26,230 nt of DNA from Pseudomonadota bacterium (GCA_023416965.1 JAEZGJ010000300.1:1-26230), one strand, 5' to 3'; numbered from the stretch's first letter, positions 14,588-22,909 are shown. Notes: generated by a model from the sequence alone, not told the origin. A program made the numbers and translations.

Positions 14588-15493
14588 ATGACCCTTCTGT
14601 CCGCAGCCATCGCCCAGCGCCCCGACGAGGAGGCCTCTGCCCAGAAATCGGGCACGTCGCCGCTCGTGTCCCATGCCCGGCCCTTCATCGAATTCGAGAA
14701 GGTGTCGGTTCGCTTCGGCAAGGGCGACAAGCAGGTCCAGGCCCTGTCGCAGACGAGCCTCGCCATCCGCGAGGGCGACTTCGTCGCGCTGGTGGGGCCC
14801 TCGGGCTGCGGCAAGTCCACCCTGCTGAAACTCGTCGGCGACCTCTTGAAGCCCTCCACCGGCCATGTCTTCGTCGGCGGGCGGGAGCTCGGCGCGACGC
14901 CCCTCCGGATCGGCATGGCCTACCAGAACCCGACCCTGCTGCCCTGGCTGACCATCCGCGACAACGTCATGCTGCCGCTGAAGATCGTGCCGCCGTTCCG
15001 CTCCCGGTTCAGGGCCAACCGCAAGGGCGAGTTCCGCGACCGGGCGGAGGCGCTGCTGGCCCAGGTGGGCCTTGCCGGCTTCGGCGAGAAATATCCCTGG
15101 CAGCTCTCGGGCGGCATGATGCAGCGGGCGAACCTCTGCCGCGCCCTGGTCCACGAGCCGGACCTGCTCCTCCTCGACGAGCCCTTCGGCGCACTCGACC
15201 AGTTCACCCGCGAGGAGCTCTGGCAGATCATGCAGGAGCTGTGGATGGCGAAGAAGACGACCGTCCTCCTCGTCACCCACGACCTGCGCGAGGCGGCCTT
15301 CCTCGCCAACCGCATCTGCGTGATGAGCGCCAGGCCCGGCCGCATCCTCGACGATTCCGCCGTCGCCTTCGCCCGGCCGCGCACCATCGACATGACCTAC
15401 GAGCCGGATTTCGTGGCGCTGAACCAGAAGCTGCGCAGCCTCATCGTCGAGGCGCGCGGCGGCACCGGCATCGTCCAGGCGGGGGGACACTGA
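14588..15493 (+). CDS. ABC transporter ATP-binding protein, nitrate/sulfonate/taurine type
   Basis: This 301-residue ATPase belongs to the SsuB/TauB/NrtD-like group. Walker A is GPSGCGKST (residues 70-78), the Q-loop is AYQNPTLLPW (Gln113), the signature is LSGGM (173-177), Walker B is LLLLDEP (193-199) and the switch His is His231 in VTHDLREA. The first 33 residues form a non-conserved extension. ATG 14588 is chosen; an in-frame GTG at 14564 is an alternative. The permease gene starts two bases after its stop, so the two form one unit. No periplasmic binding protein gene lies next to them, so the substrate cannot be named. Relatives of this group import sulfonates, nitrate, pyrimidine precursors and other small organic compounds. 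Confidence 0.92.
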   Translation: MTLLSAAIAQRPDEEASAQKSGTSPLVSHARPFIEFEKVSVRFGKGDKQVQALSQTSLAIREGDFVALVGPSGCGKSTLLKLVGDLLKPSTGHVFVGGRELGATPLRIGMAYQNPTLLPWLTIRDNVMLPLKIVPPFRSRFRANRKGEFRDRAEALLAQVGLAGFGEKYPWQLSGGMMQRANLCRALVHEPDLLLLDEPFGALDQFTREELWQIMQELWMAKKTTVLLVTHDLREAAFLANRICVMSARPGRILDDSAVAFARPRTIDMTYEPDFVALNQKLRSLIVEARGGTGIVQAGGH

Positions 15494-15494
15494 C

Positions 15495-16274
15495 ATGGAC
15501 GGCATCCGCGAGCTCATCCGGCGCAAGTCCGCCTCCATCGCCCTGATCGTCGGCGTCTTCGTCTTCTGGGAGGTCGCCTGCCTCGTCGGCGGCATTTCCG
15601 ACATCGTGCTGCCGCGGCCGACCCAGATCATCGCCTCGCTGATCGAATACTGGCCGGCGATCCAGCCCCATGCGGCGCAGACCCTGTTCACGACGCTGGT
15701 GGGTTTCGCCATCGGCGTGGTCGTCGGCATCCTGTTCGGGGTGGGGATCGGCTCATCGCGCCTCGCCTACGACACGGCCTATCCGCTCCTCGTCGGCATC
15801 TCCTCCATTCCGAAGGTGGCGGTGGTGCCGATCTTCGTCCTCTGGTTCGGCGCCGGCACGGTGCCGGCCATCCTCACCGCGGCGATCATCTCGATCTTCC
15901 CCATCGTCGTGAACGTCGCCACCGGCATCGCCACGGTGGAGCCGGAGCTGGAGGACGTCATGAAGACGCTGAAGGCGTCGAAGCGGGACATCCTGTGGAA
16001 CGTCTCGCTGCCGCGCTCCATGCCCTATTTCTTCGCCTCGCTGAAGGTGGCGGTGACGCTCGCCTTCGTCGGCTCGGTGGTGGCGGAGACGGTCGCCTCC
16101 AACCGCGGCATCGGCAACATGATGATGGTGGCCTCCTCCACCTTCAACGTGCCGCTGGTCTTTGCCGGGCTGTTCATCCTCGCCGGCCTCGGCGTCGGGC
16201 TCTATGCGCTGTTCTCGCTCGCCGAGAGCCGCGTCACCGGCTGGGCCCACCGCAAGGACCTGGCGGTGACGTGA
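15495..16274 (+). CDS. ABC transporter permease, SsuC/TauC type
   Basis: This 259-residue protein has about six membrane spans and the cytoplasmic EAA-type coupling loop EDVMKTLKASKRDILWNVSLPRSMPYFFASLKVA, the contact site for the ATPase. The segment SIPKVAVVPIFVLWFGAG upstream of that loop is typical of the nitrate/sulfonate/taurine permease family. The single permease is expected to act as a homodimer with two copies of the ATPase encoded just upstream. The start ATG is two bases after the ATPase stop codon and GGGGGGAC serves as ribosome site. Downstream, a hairpin repeat (16295-16317) separates it from the amidohydrolase gene. Confidence 0.92.
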   Translation: MDGIRELIRRKSASIALIVGVFVFWEVACLVGGISDIVLPRPTQIIASLIEYWPAIQPHAAQTLFTTLVGFAIGVVVGILFGVGIGSSRLAYDTAYPLLVGISSIPKVAVVPIFVLWFGAGTVPAILTAAIISIFPIVVNVATGIATVEPELEDVMKTLKASKRDILWNVSLPRSMPYFFASLKVAVTLAFVGSVVAETVASNRGIGNMMMVASSTFNVPLVFAGLFILAGLGVGLYALFSLAESRVTGWAHRKDLAVT

Positions 16275-16294
16275 GGGGAACAAGAAAGTCGTGG

Positions 16295-16317
16295 ATGCCC
16301 GGCGCGAGGCCGGGCAT
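16295..16317. repeat. REP-like hairpin between permease and amidohydrolase genes
   Basis: Nine-base arms ATGCCCGGC and GCCGGGCAT flank the loop GCGAG. Units of the form GTGGATGCCCGGC-loop-GCCGGGCATGACG are, from memory, common extragenic repeats in Rhizobiales. There is no T tract, so it is more likely a repeat that may stabilise upstream mRNA than a full terminator. Confidence 0.6.
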
Positions 16318-16351
16318 GACGTCCGGGACGGCACCGGGCCGGAGATCCCCC

Positions 16352-17791
16352 ATGCGCACCATCACCTGTTCCGCCCTCATCGACCGCGACGGCACGCGCG
16401 GGCCATCGCGGCTGACGCTCGACGGCGAGAGGATCGCGACCGTCGAGGCGCTGCCCGCAGGTGCTGCCCACGACGACCTCGTGGTGATGCCGGCGCTGGC
16501 CAATGCCCATGACCACGGCCGTACCATCCGCACCTCCTCCATCGGCGGCTTCGGCCGGCCGCTGGAGGTCTGGCTGCACCGCCTCCGCCTCTTCGCGCCG
16601 CTCGATCCCTATCTCGCCGCAGCCGCGCCCTTTGCCCGGGCGGTGGCTGGCGGACAGGGGGCGACGATGGTCCACTACACCGGCGTGCAGGGGCTGACCC
16701 CCTATGTCGACGAAGCGAGGGAGGTGGCGCGGGCGGCCTCCGACGCCGGCCTGCGGATCGCCTTCGCCCCGGCCATGCGCAACCAGAACCCGCTGGTCTA
16801 TGGCGACAGCGCCCCGGTGCTCGCCCAGCTCTCGCCGCCGGCCAGGGCCGAGGTGGAGAAGCGCTTCCTGTCGGTGACGCCGCTGTCGGTGGAGGCGCAG
16901 CTCGAACGGGTCGACGCGGTGGCAGAAGCCATCGGCGGGCCCATGGTCGACGTGCAGTACGGACCGCAGGGCGTGCAATGGGCGACGCCGGAGCTTCTCC
17001 AGGCCATCGCCGAGGCCTCGGCCCGCACCGGGCGGCGGGTGCACATGCATCTCCTGGAAACGCGCTACCAGCGCGACTATGCCGACGTCGCCTTCCCGCA
17101 GGGGATCGTCACCTACCTGAAGGAGATCGGGCTCCTGTCGCCGCGGCTGACGCTGGCGCATTGCGTCTGGGCGCGGCCGGGCGAGATCGACCTGCTGGCG
17201 GAGGCGGGGGTGACGGTGTCGGTCAACACCTCCTCCAACCTCGCGCTCCGCTCCGGCCTTGCGCCGGTGGCCGCCATGCTGAAGGCCGGCGTGAAGCTCG
17301 CCATCGGCATAGACGGCCAGGCCTTCGACGAGGACGACGACCTCCTGCGCGAGATGCGGCTGATCTGGTCGCTCCATGCCGGCTGGGGCTTCGATCGGGA
17401 GATGAGGGTCGAGGACGTGCTGCAGGCGGTCCTCGCCACCGGCCATGCGAGCCTCAACTCGCCGGTGACGGGGCGTATCGCCGCCGGGGCGCCGGCCGAT
17501 CTCGTGCTCGTCGACCGGGCGGCGCTCGACGCCGACGCGCTGATGCCGGTGGAGCCGGTCGAGCTCCTCTTCGCCCGCGCCACCGCCCACCACGTCCGGG
17601 AGACGATCGTCGCCGGGCGCACCATCCTCGCGGACGGTCGGGTGACCGGCATCGACCAGCAGACCATCCACGAGGAGGTCCGCCGCCGGCTCAGGGCCGG
17701 CATGGCGGCGGGGGAGGGATTCAGGGCCGTCCTGCCGGAACTCGAGAGGACGATCTGCCGCCACTTCAGCGAGCGCCTCGGCTGTTGCTAA
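16352..17791 (+). CDS. Amidohydrolase, ATZ/TRZ-like (cytosine deaminase/chlorohydrolase superfamily)
   Basis: This 479-residue protein is a subtype metal-dependent amidohydrolase. Metal and catalytic residues are visible in order: NAHDHG (His53, His55), HMHLLET (His231, His233, Glu236), LAHCVWA (His270) and GIDGQAFDEDDD (Asp321). The TIM barrel is flanked by a beta-sandwich whose C-terminal part includes TGRIAAGAPADLVLVD and VRETIVAGRTIL, as in deaminases and chlorohydrolases of s-triazines, guanine and related bases. The substrate is unknown; a deaminase or hydrolase acting on a nitrogen heterocycle is the most likely class. It uses ATG 16352 with GGAGA upstream. Its position between an SsuBC-type transporter and potFGHI suggests that it processes an imported nitrogen compound. 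Confidence 0.88.
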   Translation: MRTITCSALIDRDGTRGPSRLTLDGERIATVEALPAGAAHDDLVVMPALANAHDHGRTIRTSSIGGFGRPLEVWLHRLRLFAPLDPYLAAAAPFARAVAGGQGATMVHYTGVQGLTPYVDEAREVARAASDAGLRIAFAPAMRNQNPLVYGDSAPVLAQLSPPARAEVEKRFLSVTPLSVEAQLERVDAVAEAIGGPMVDVQYGPQGVQWATPELLQAIAEASARTGRRVHMHLLETRYQRDYADVAFPQGIVTYLKEIGLLSPRLTLAHCVWARPGEIDLLAEAGVTVSVNTSSNLALRSGLAPVAAMLKAGVKLAIGIDGQAFDEDDDLLREMRLIWSLHAGWGFDREMRVEDVLQAVLATGHASLNSPVTGRIAAGAPADLVLVDRAALDADALMPVEPVELLFARATAHHVRETIVAGRTILADGRVTGIDQQTIHEEVRRRLRAGMAAGEGFRAVLPELERTICRHFSERLGCC

Positions 17792-17803
17792 ACGGGCCCG
17801 TTT
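17790..17803. promoter_or_regulatory. AAACGGGCCCGTTT palindrome before potF
   Basis: A perfect 14-base palindrome begins inside the amidohydrolase stop codon and lies 46 bases before the potF start. It could be a small operator or a weak hairpin; the short T run gives it only marginal terminator character. Confidence 0.3.
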
Positions 17804-17848
17804 GCCTAGATTGCCCCATCCCTTTCCGGCCGCATCAAGGATGGCATC

Positions 17849-18952
17849 ATGGTCCCACGCTTCCTCGTGACAATCGCCGTCGCGGGTCTCGCGACGCTCG
17901 GTCTTGCGGCGGCTGCCGCCGCGCAGGCCCCCAGGGAGCTCCGGATCTTCAACTGGTCGAACTATATCGACGAGCAGGTGCTGCGCGACTTCGAGCGCGA
18001 GTTCAACGCCAAGGTCACCTACGACACCTACGATTCCAACGAGGTGCTGGAGACCCGGCTGCTGGCGGGCCGCACCGGCTACGACATCGTCGTGCCCTCG
18101 GCGCCCTTCCTGTCGCGGCAGATCGCGGCCAATGTCCACCAGCGGCTGGATTTCTCCAAGATCCCGAACCGCACGCATCTGTGGCCCGAGATCCAGCGGC
18201 GCGTCGCCGCCTACGACCCCGGCAACGCCTATTCGGTGACCTATCTCTGGGGCACGACCGGCATCGGCTACAACGTGGCCAAGATCCGCGAACGCATGGC
18301 CGACGCGCCGCTCGATTCCTGGAAGCTCGCCTTCGACTTCGACACGCTGGCGAAGTTCAAGGATTGCGGCATCCACTTCCTCGACACGGCCGAGGACTTC
18401 CTGCCCTCGGTGATGCGCTATCTCGGCCGCGACCCCAATTCCAAGAGGGCCGAGGACTGGGAAGCCGCCGCAGCGCACGTGCAGAAGCTGCGGACCCTCG
18501 TCACCAAGTTCCACTCCTCCGAATATATCTCGGCGCTGGCCAACGGCGACATCTGCCTGGCGGTGGGCTATTCCGGCGACATCTTCCAGGCGCAGAAGCG
18601 GGCGAAGGAGGCCAATAACGGCGTCGACATCCAGTACGTCATCCCGAAGGAAGGCGCACAGATGTGGTTCGACCAGATGGCGATCCCGGCCGACGCGCCG
18701 AATGCCGACCTCGCCCACGCCTTCATCAACTACCTCAACCGGCCCGAGGTCATGGCAAGGGTGGCGAGCTTCGTCTCCTACGCCAGCGGCAATCTGGCGG
18801 CGAAGCCGCTGATCGCTCCGGCAGTGCGCGACAACCCCTCCGTCTATCCGCCGGATGCGGTGATGGCGCGGCTCTTCACAGTGACCAGCCCCGATGCCCG
18901 CCTGCAGCGCGTCATCACCCGCGCCTGGACGCGGGCGAAGACGGGCCGCTAG
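17849..18952 (+). CDS. potF: Polyamine ABC transporter substrate-binding protein (PotF-like)
   Basis: This 367-residue protein has a signal peptide (to about AAAAAAQA, residue 27) and follows E. coli PotF closely from RIFNWSNYID onward, including YDSNEVLETRLLAG, GYDIVVPSAPFL, TTGIGYNV, FHSSEYISALANGDICLAVGYSGD and SYASGNLAAKPL. It binds polyamines in the periplasm and delivers them to the membrane complex. Compared from memory with the E. coli PotF pocket, Trp37 and Ser38 and the two Asp ligands (Asp247, Asp278) are kept, but Trp244 is Tyr241, Phe276 is Trp273, Ser87 is Pro86 and Glu185 is Asp183, so its preference may differ from putrescine. AGGAT before ATG 17849 is the ribosome site. It is the first gene of potFGHI. 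Confidence 0.93.
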   Translation: MVPRFLVTIAVAGLATLGLAAAAAAQAPRELRIFNWSNYIDEQVLRDFEREFNAKVTYDTYDSNEVLETRLLAGRTGYDIVVPSAPFLSRQIAANVHQRLDFSKIPNRTHLWPEIQRRVAAYDPGNAYSVTYLWGTTGIGYNVAKIRERMADAPLDSWKLAFDFDTLAKFKDCGIHFLDTAEDFLPSVMRYLGRDPNSKRAEDWEAAAAHVQKLRTLVTKFHSSEYISALANGDICLAVGYSGDIFQAQKRAKEANNGVDIQYVIPKEGAQMWFDQMAIPADAPNADLAHAFINYLNRPEVMARVASFVSYASGNLAAKPLIAPAVRDNPSVYPPDAVMARLFTVTSPDARLQRVITRAWTRAKTGR

Positions 18953-18956
18953 CGTC

Positions 18957-20102
18957 GTGGAGCCTCCCGACCGGCCGGCGCGGACCGTCTTCGCGCCCTG
19001 GGACGACCCGGCCGCGGTGCCGCTCGTCCTGTTCGATCGCGTGACCAAGCGCTACGGGGGCGAGACCGCCGTGGCCGAGCTGACGCTCGCCGTCCACGAG
19101 CGCGAGTTCTTCGCGCTGCTCGGACCGTCGGGCTGCGGCAAGTCCACGCTGATGCGCCTCCTCGCCGGCTTCGAGACGCCGAGCGAGGGCCGCGTGCTGC
19201 TGGCGGGCGAGGACCTCGCCGGCGTGCCGCCGCATCTCAGGCCCGTCAACATGATGTTCCAGTCCTATGCGCTCTTCCCGCACATGAGTGTGGAGAAGAA
19301 CGTCGCCTTCGGGCTGGAAATGGAGGGCCGGCCGCGCGACGAGATCGGCGCCCGCGTCGGCGAGGCGTTGCGCATGGTGAAGCTCGAGGCCCTCGCCGGG
19401 CGGCGCCCGCACCAGCTCTCCGGCGGCCAGCGGCAGCGCGTGGCGCTGGCCCGGGCCCTCGTCAAGCGGCCGAAGGTGCTGCTCCTCGACGAGCCGCTGG
19501 GCGCGCTCGACCGCAAGCTGCGCGAGGAGACGCAGTTCGAACTGATGGCCCTGCAGGAACGGCTGGGGCTCACCTTCATCATCGTCACCCACGACCAGGA
19601 CGAGGCGATGACCATGGCGTCCCGCATCGCCGTCATGGACAAGGGGCGGATCGCCCAGGTGGGGACGCCGCCGATGGTCTACGAGGCGCCGGCGACGCGC
19701 TATGTCGCGGGCTTCATCGGCGACATCAATCTCGTGGAGGGAACGGTTGCCGCGGTCGAGGGCCGCCGCGTCACGGTGGCGACGGCGGTCGGCGAACTCA
19801 CCGTGTCCGATGCGGCGGAACCGGTGGAGGCGGGCCAGGCGGTGGCGGTGGCATGGCGGCCCGAGAAGACGCGCATCGTGCGGGCGGGGGAGGCGATCTC
19901 CAACGGCCGCGCCACCATGGCCGGCACGGTGCACGACGTGGGCTATCTCGGCGGGCGCACGACCTATCACGTCGATGCTGCCGGTCTTCGGCTCAAGGCG
20001 GCGGTGGCGAATGCCGCGCGCAGCGTCGAGCGGCCGATCGGGACAGGCGATGCGGTGAAGCTGGCGGTTGCGCCGGACGCGCTGATCCTGCTGGTGCGGT
20101 GA
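18957..20102 (+). CDS. potG: Polyamine ABC transporter ATP-binding protein (PotG-like)
   Basis: This 381-residue ATPase has Walker A GPSGCGKST (56-64), MFQSYALFPHMSV around the Q-loop, signature LSGGQRQR (154-161), Walker B VLLLDEP (174-180) and switch His212 (THDQDEA). A C-terminal TOBE-type beta domain (VEGTVAAVEGRRVTVATAVG onward) is typical of polyamine, iron and sugar importers of this class. The gene starts at GTG 18957, four bases after the potF stop; the preceding in-frame codons lie inside potF and are not homologous. It powers import through PotHI. The stop codon is one base from the potH start. Confidence 0.93.
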   Translation: MEPPDRPARTVFAPWDDPAAVPLVLFDRVTKRYGGETAVAELTLAVHEREFFALLGPSGCGKSTLMRLLAGFETPSEGRVLLAGEDLAGVPPHLRPVNMMFQSYALFPHMSVEKNVAFGLEMEGRPRDEIGARVGEALRMVKLEALAGRRPHQLSGGQRQRVALARALVKRPKVLLLDEPLGALDRKLREETQFELMALQERLGLTFIIVTHDQDEAMTMASRIAVMDKGRIAQVGTPPMVYEAPATRYVAGFIGDINLVEGTVAAVEGRRVTVATAVGELTVSDAAEPVEAGQAVAVAWRPEKTRIVRAGEAISNGRATMAGTVHDVGYLGGRTTYHVDAAGLRLKAAVANAARSVERPIGTGDAVKLAVAPDALILLVR

Positions 20103-20103
20103 T

Positions 20104-21006
20104 ATGAGCGAGCGCGCCACCCGCCGCACCATCATCCTCGTGCCCTATCTGTGGCTGGCGGTGTTCTTCCTCGTGCCCTTTGCCATCGTGGCGAAGATGT
20201 CGCTGTCGCAGGTGGCGACCGCCATCCCGCCCTACACGCCGGTCTTCGGGCTCGAGGACGGGCCAGCCGGCTGGCTTGCCAAGGCGCGCGAGCTTTCGGC
20301 CGACAACTATGCGGTGATCTTCGGCGATCGTCTCTATGTCGACGCCTTCCTGTCTTCGCTGCGCATCGCCGCCACCGGCACGGCGATCCTGCTTCTCGTC
20401 GGTTACCCCATGGCCCATGCGATGGCGCGGGCGCCGGAGAGCTGGCGGCCGATCCTCGTCATGGCGGTGATCCTGCCGTTCTGGACGAGCTTCCTCATCC
20501 GGGTCTACGCCTGGATCGGCATCCTCAAGCCGGAGGGCCTGCTCAACGAACTGCTCATCGGGCTCGGCCTGATCGGCGCGCCGCTCGCCATCGCCAACAC
20601 GGAGACGGCGGTGCTGATCGGCGTCGTCTATTCCTACCTGCCCTTCATGGTTCTGCCGCTCTATGCGACGCTGGAGCGGATGGACCGGACGTTGCTGGAG
20701 GCGGCGGGCGATCTTGGCTGTCCGCCCTGGAAGGCGTTCTGGCGCATCACAGTGCCGCTGTCCCTGCCGGGAATCGTCGCCGGCTCCTTCCTCTGCTTCA
20801 TCCCGATCACCGGCGAGGTGGTGATTCCGGACCTGCTCGGCGGGTCCGACACGCTGATGATCGGCAAGACGCTGTGGACCGAGTTCTTCTCCAACCGCGA
20901 CTGGCCGGTAGCGTCCGCCGTGGCGGTGCTTCTGCTGGTCATCCTCGTCGGGCCGATCATGGTCTACCAGCGCCAGCAGGGGCGGCAGCTGGAGGCGGGG
21001 CGATGA
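20104..21006 (+). CDS. potH: Polyamine ABC transporter permease (PotH-like)
   Basis: This 300-residue permease begins with a basic N terminus (MSERATRRT) and a first span (IILVPYLWLAVFFLVPFAIVA), then a periplasmic stretch and further spans to a total of about six. The cytoplasmic coupling loop EAAGDLGCPPWKAFWRITVPL contacts the ATPase, and ITGEVVIPDLLGGSDTLMIGKTLWTEFF is characteristic of PotH. It pairs with PotI to form the polyamine channel. It is tightly linked: one base after potG, and its TGA stop overlaps the potI start in an ATGA junction, indicating translational coupling. Confidence 0.94.
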   Translation: MSERATRRTIILVPYLWLAVFFLVPFAIVAKMSLSQVATAIPPYTPVFGLEDGPAGWLAKARELSADNYAVIFGDRLYVDAFLSSLRIAATGTAILLLVGYPMAHAMARAPESWRPILVMAVILPFWTSFLIRVYAWIGILKPEGLLNELLIGLGLIGAPLAIANTETAVLIGVVYSYLPFMVLPLYATLERMDRTLLEAAGDLGCPPWKAFWRITVPLSLPGIVAGSFLCFIPITGEVVIPDLLGGSDTLMIGKTLWTEFFSNRDWPVASAVAVLLLVILVGPIMVYQRQQGRQLEAGR

Positions 21007-21794
21007 CCAATCCGCGCTCCCGCCTGCTCGACGCCACGGCGCTGACCCTCGGCTTCGCCTTCCTCTACCTGCCGATCGTCATCCTGGTGATCTTCTCCTT
21101 CAACGCCAGCCAGCTGGTCACCGTCTGGGGCGGCTTCTCGACGCGCTGGTACGCCTCCGTCTGGCAGAACCGCCAGCTGATGGACGCCGCATGGATGACG
21201 GTGAAGGTCGCCGCCGCCTCGGCGACCTTCGCGACGATCGTGGGCACGCTCGCGGCGCTCGCGTTGACCCGCTACACGCGCTTCGCCGGCCGCACGCTGT
21301 TCTCCGGCCTCGTCTACGCTCCCATCGTCATGCCGGAGGTGATCACCGGGCTGTCACTGCTGCTGCTCTTCGTCTCGCTCGGCATCGACCGCGGCTTCTG
21401 GACGGTGACGGTGGCGCACGCGACCTTCACCTGCGGCTTCGTGGCGGTGGTGGTGCAGTCGCGGCTCGTCACCTTCGACCGCTCGCTGGAGGAGGCGGCG
21501 GCCGATCTCGGCGCGACGCCCGCCAGGGTCTTCCTGCGCATCACCCTGCCGATCATCATGCCTGCCGTGGTGGCGGGCTTCCTCCTCGCCTTCACCCTGT
21601 CGCTGGACGACCTCGTCATCGCCTCCTTCACCACCGGGCCGGGCTCGACGACGCTGCCGATGCGCATCTACAGCCAGGTGCGGCTGGGCGTGACGCCGGA
21701 GATCAACGCCATCTCCACCCTGATGATCGCGGCGGTCACCGTGCTGGTCATCGCCGCCTCGCTCGCCACCAAGCGCAGCGCCGCGGCGCGCTGA
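21003..21794 (+). CDS. potI: Polyamine ABC transporter permease (PotI-like)
   Basis: This 263-residue permease shows about six spans, beginning LTLGFAFLYLPIVILVIFSFNAS, with the typical PotI/PotC segment WGGFSTRWYASVWQNRQL and the coupling loop LEEAAADLGATPARVFLRITLP. LSLDDLVIASFTTGPGSTTLPM in the C-terminal part is a conserved hallmark of this subunit. It completes the PotFGHI set, so the importer should be functional without other genes. The start ATG overlaps the potH stop codon. An 88-base gap separates it from tesB. Confidence 0.94.
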   Translation: MTNPRSRLLDATALTLGFAFLYLPIVILVIFSFNASQLVTVWGGFSTRWYASVWQNRQLMDAAWMTVKVAAASATFATIVGTLAALALTRYTRFAGRTLFSGLVYAPIVMPEVITGLSLLLLFVSLGIDRGFWTVTVAHATFTCGFVAVVVQSRLVTFDRSLEEAAADLGATPARVFLRITLPIIMPAVVAGFLLAFTLSLDDLVIASFTTGPGSTTLPMRIYSQVRLGVTPEINAISTLMIAAVTVLVIAASLATKRSAAAR

Positions 21795-21882
21795 AGGCAT
21801 AGCGCCAACCCGCCGCGGCGGTTGACCCGGGGCTCGAGAGGGTGATTTCTGGCGGCTGCCCCCGTCCATTCCGCGAGCCACC

Positions 21883-22740
21883 ATGTCCGCCGTCGCCAAT
21901 CTCCTCGGAATCCTCGACCTCGAACGGCTCGAGGTGAACCTGTTCCGCGGCAAGAGCCCGCAGGACGGCTGGCAGCGCGTCTTCGGCGGTCAGGTCATCG
22001 GCCAGGCGCTGGTGGCGGCCTGCCGCACGGTGGATGACCGCCGGCCGCATTCGCTGCACGGCTATTTCGTGCTGCCGGGCGACCCGAAGGCGCCGATCAT
22101 CTACGAGGTGGAGCGGGTGCGCGACGGGCGCAGCTTCTCGACGCGACGCGTGAAGGCGATCCAGCATGGCGCCGCGATCTTCTCGCTGTCGGCCTCGTTC
22201 CATGTCGAGGAGGAGGGCGAGGAGCACCAGTTCGCCATGCCGGACGTGCCGCCGCCGGAGGAACTGAAGTCGGAGGCGGACGTGCGCCAGCTCTTCCACG
22301 CCCATATGCCGGAGGCGATGAAGGCCTATTTCGCCCGGGAACGGCCGATCGAGATCCGTCCCGTGGAATTCGGCCGCTATACCGGCGAGAGACAGCCCGA
22401 GGGGAAGTTCCACGTCTGGATCCGCACCACGGCGCCGCTGCCGGACGATCCGGTGATCCACCGCTGCGTGCTGGCCTATGCCTCGGACATGACGCTGCTC
22501 GACGCAGCCAATGTGCCGCACGGCCGCTCGTTCTTCGACCAGTCGGTGCAGGCGGCGAGCCTCGACCATGCCATGTGGTTCCACCGGCCGTCCCGCGCCG
22601 ACGACTGGCTGCTTTCCGCCCACGACTCGCCTTCGGGGCAGGGTTCGCGCGGCTTTACCCGCGGGTCGATCTACACCCGCCAGGGCGTGCTGGTGGCCTC
22701 GGTCGCCCAGGAAGGGCTGCTGCGCAAGAAGCGCGGCTGA
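21883..22740 (+). CDS. tesB: Acyl-CoA thioesterase II
   Basis: TesB hydrolyses acyl-CoA to free fatty acid and CoA. This 285-residue protein has the double-hotdog layout: the N-terminal half has FGGQVIGQALVAA and LHGYFVLPGD, the C-terminal half LAYASDMTLLD, LDHAMWFHRP and GSIYTRQGVLVASVAQEGLLR. The catalytic triad of E. coli TesB (Asp204, Thr228, Gln278) aligns with Asp202, Ser226 and Gln276, so Thr is conservatively replaced by Ser. The start MSAVANLLGILDLERLE agrees with the family. It lies upstream of glnK-amtB on the same strand, but the 293-base gap with its own promoter elements makes it a separate unit. The same tesB-glnK-amtB-ftsK order is, from memory, common in Rhizobiales. Confidence 0.93.
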   Translation: MSAVANLLGILDLERLEVNLFRGKSPQDGWQRVFGGQVIGQALVAACRTVDDRRPHSLHGYFVLPGDPKAPIIYEVERVRDGRSFSTRRVKAIQHGAAIFSLSASFHVEEEGEEHQFAMPDVPPPEELKSEADVRQLFHAHMPEAMKAYFARERPIEIRPVEFGRYTGERQPEGKFHVWIRTTAPLPDDPVIHRCVLAYASDMTLLDAANVPHGRSFFDQSVQAASLDHAMWFHRPSRADDWLLSAHDSPSGQGSRGFTRGSIYTRQGVLVASVAQEGLLRKKRG

Positions 22741-22745
22741 GGGAT

Positions 22746-22764
22746 ATGCCTCGTTTATAGGCAT
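22746..22764. promoter_or_regulatory. Putative NtrC-binding dyad, distal
   Basis: ATGCCT and AGGCAT are inverted repeats with a seven-base spacer, which gives the TGC-N11-GCA geometry of NtrC enhancer sites (22747-22763). It lies right after the tesB stop codon, about 180 bases before the predicted glnK transcription start. Confidence 0.5.
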
Positions 22765-22808
22765 TTGACAGCGCTCAAGACGGCGGAAACGGGGCGGGTC
22801 GGGGCGTC

Positions 22809-22825
22809 TGCCTGATTTTTCGGCA
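22809..22825. promoter_or_regulatory. Putative NtrC-binding dyad, proximal
   Basis: TGCC at 22809 and GGCA ending at 22825 again give TGC-N11-GCA around an AT-rich centre. Its centre is 62 bases from the distal site, close to six helical turns, so two NtrC dimers would sit on the same face of the DNA. Confidence 0.5.
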
Positions 22826-22909
22826 AACCGCCTCCGGTGGCGCGACATTCCGTCCGATTCGACTCCCTAAGCACTTGGAAGCGTGGAGGAATCCGCGACG
22901 GATCGCGTG

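Noticed and set aside
16202..19048. Very long minus-strand open frame (948 codons) opposite the amidohydrolase and potF genes
   Set aside because: It is rich in His, Arg, Gly and Asp with no domain pattern, and lies exactly antisense to genes with intact catalytic motifs. In GC-rich DNA such shadow frames are expected.
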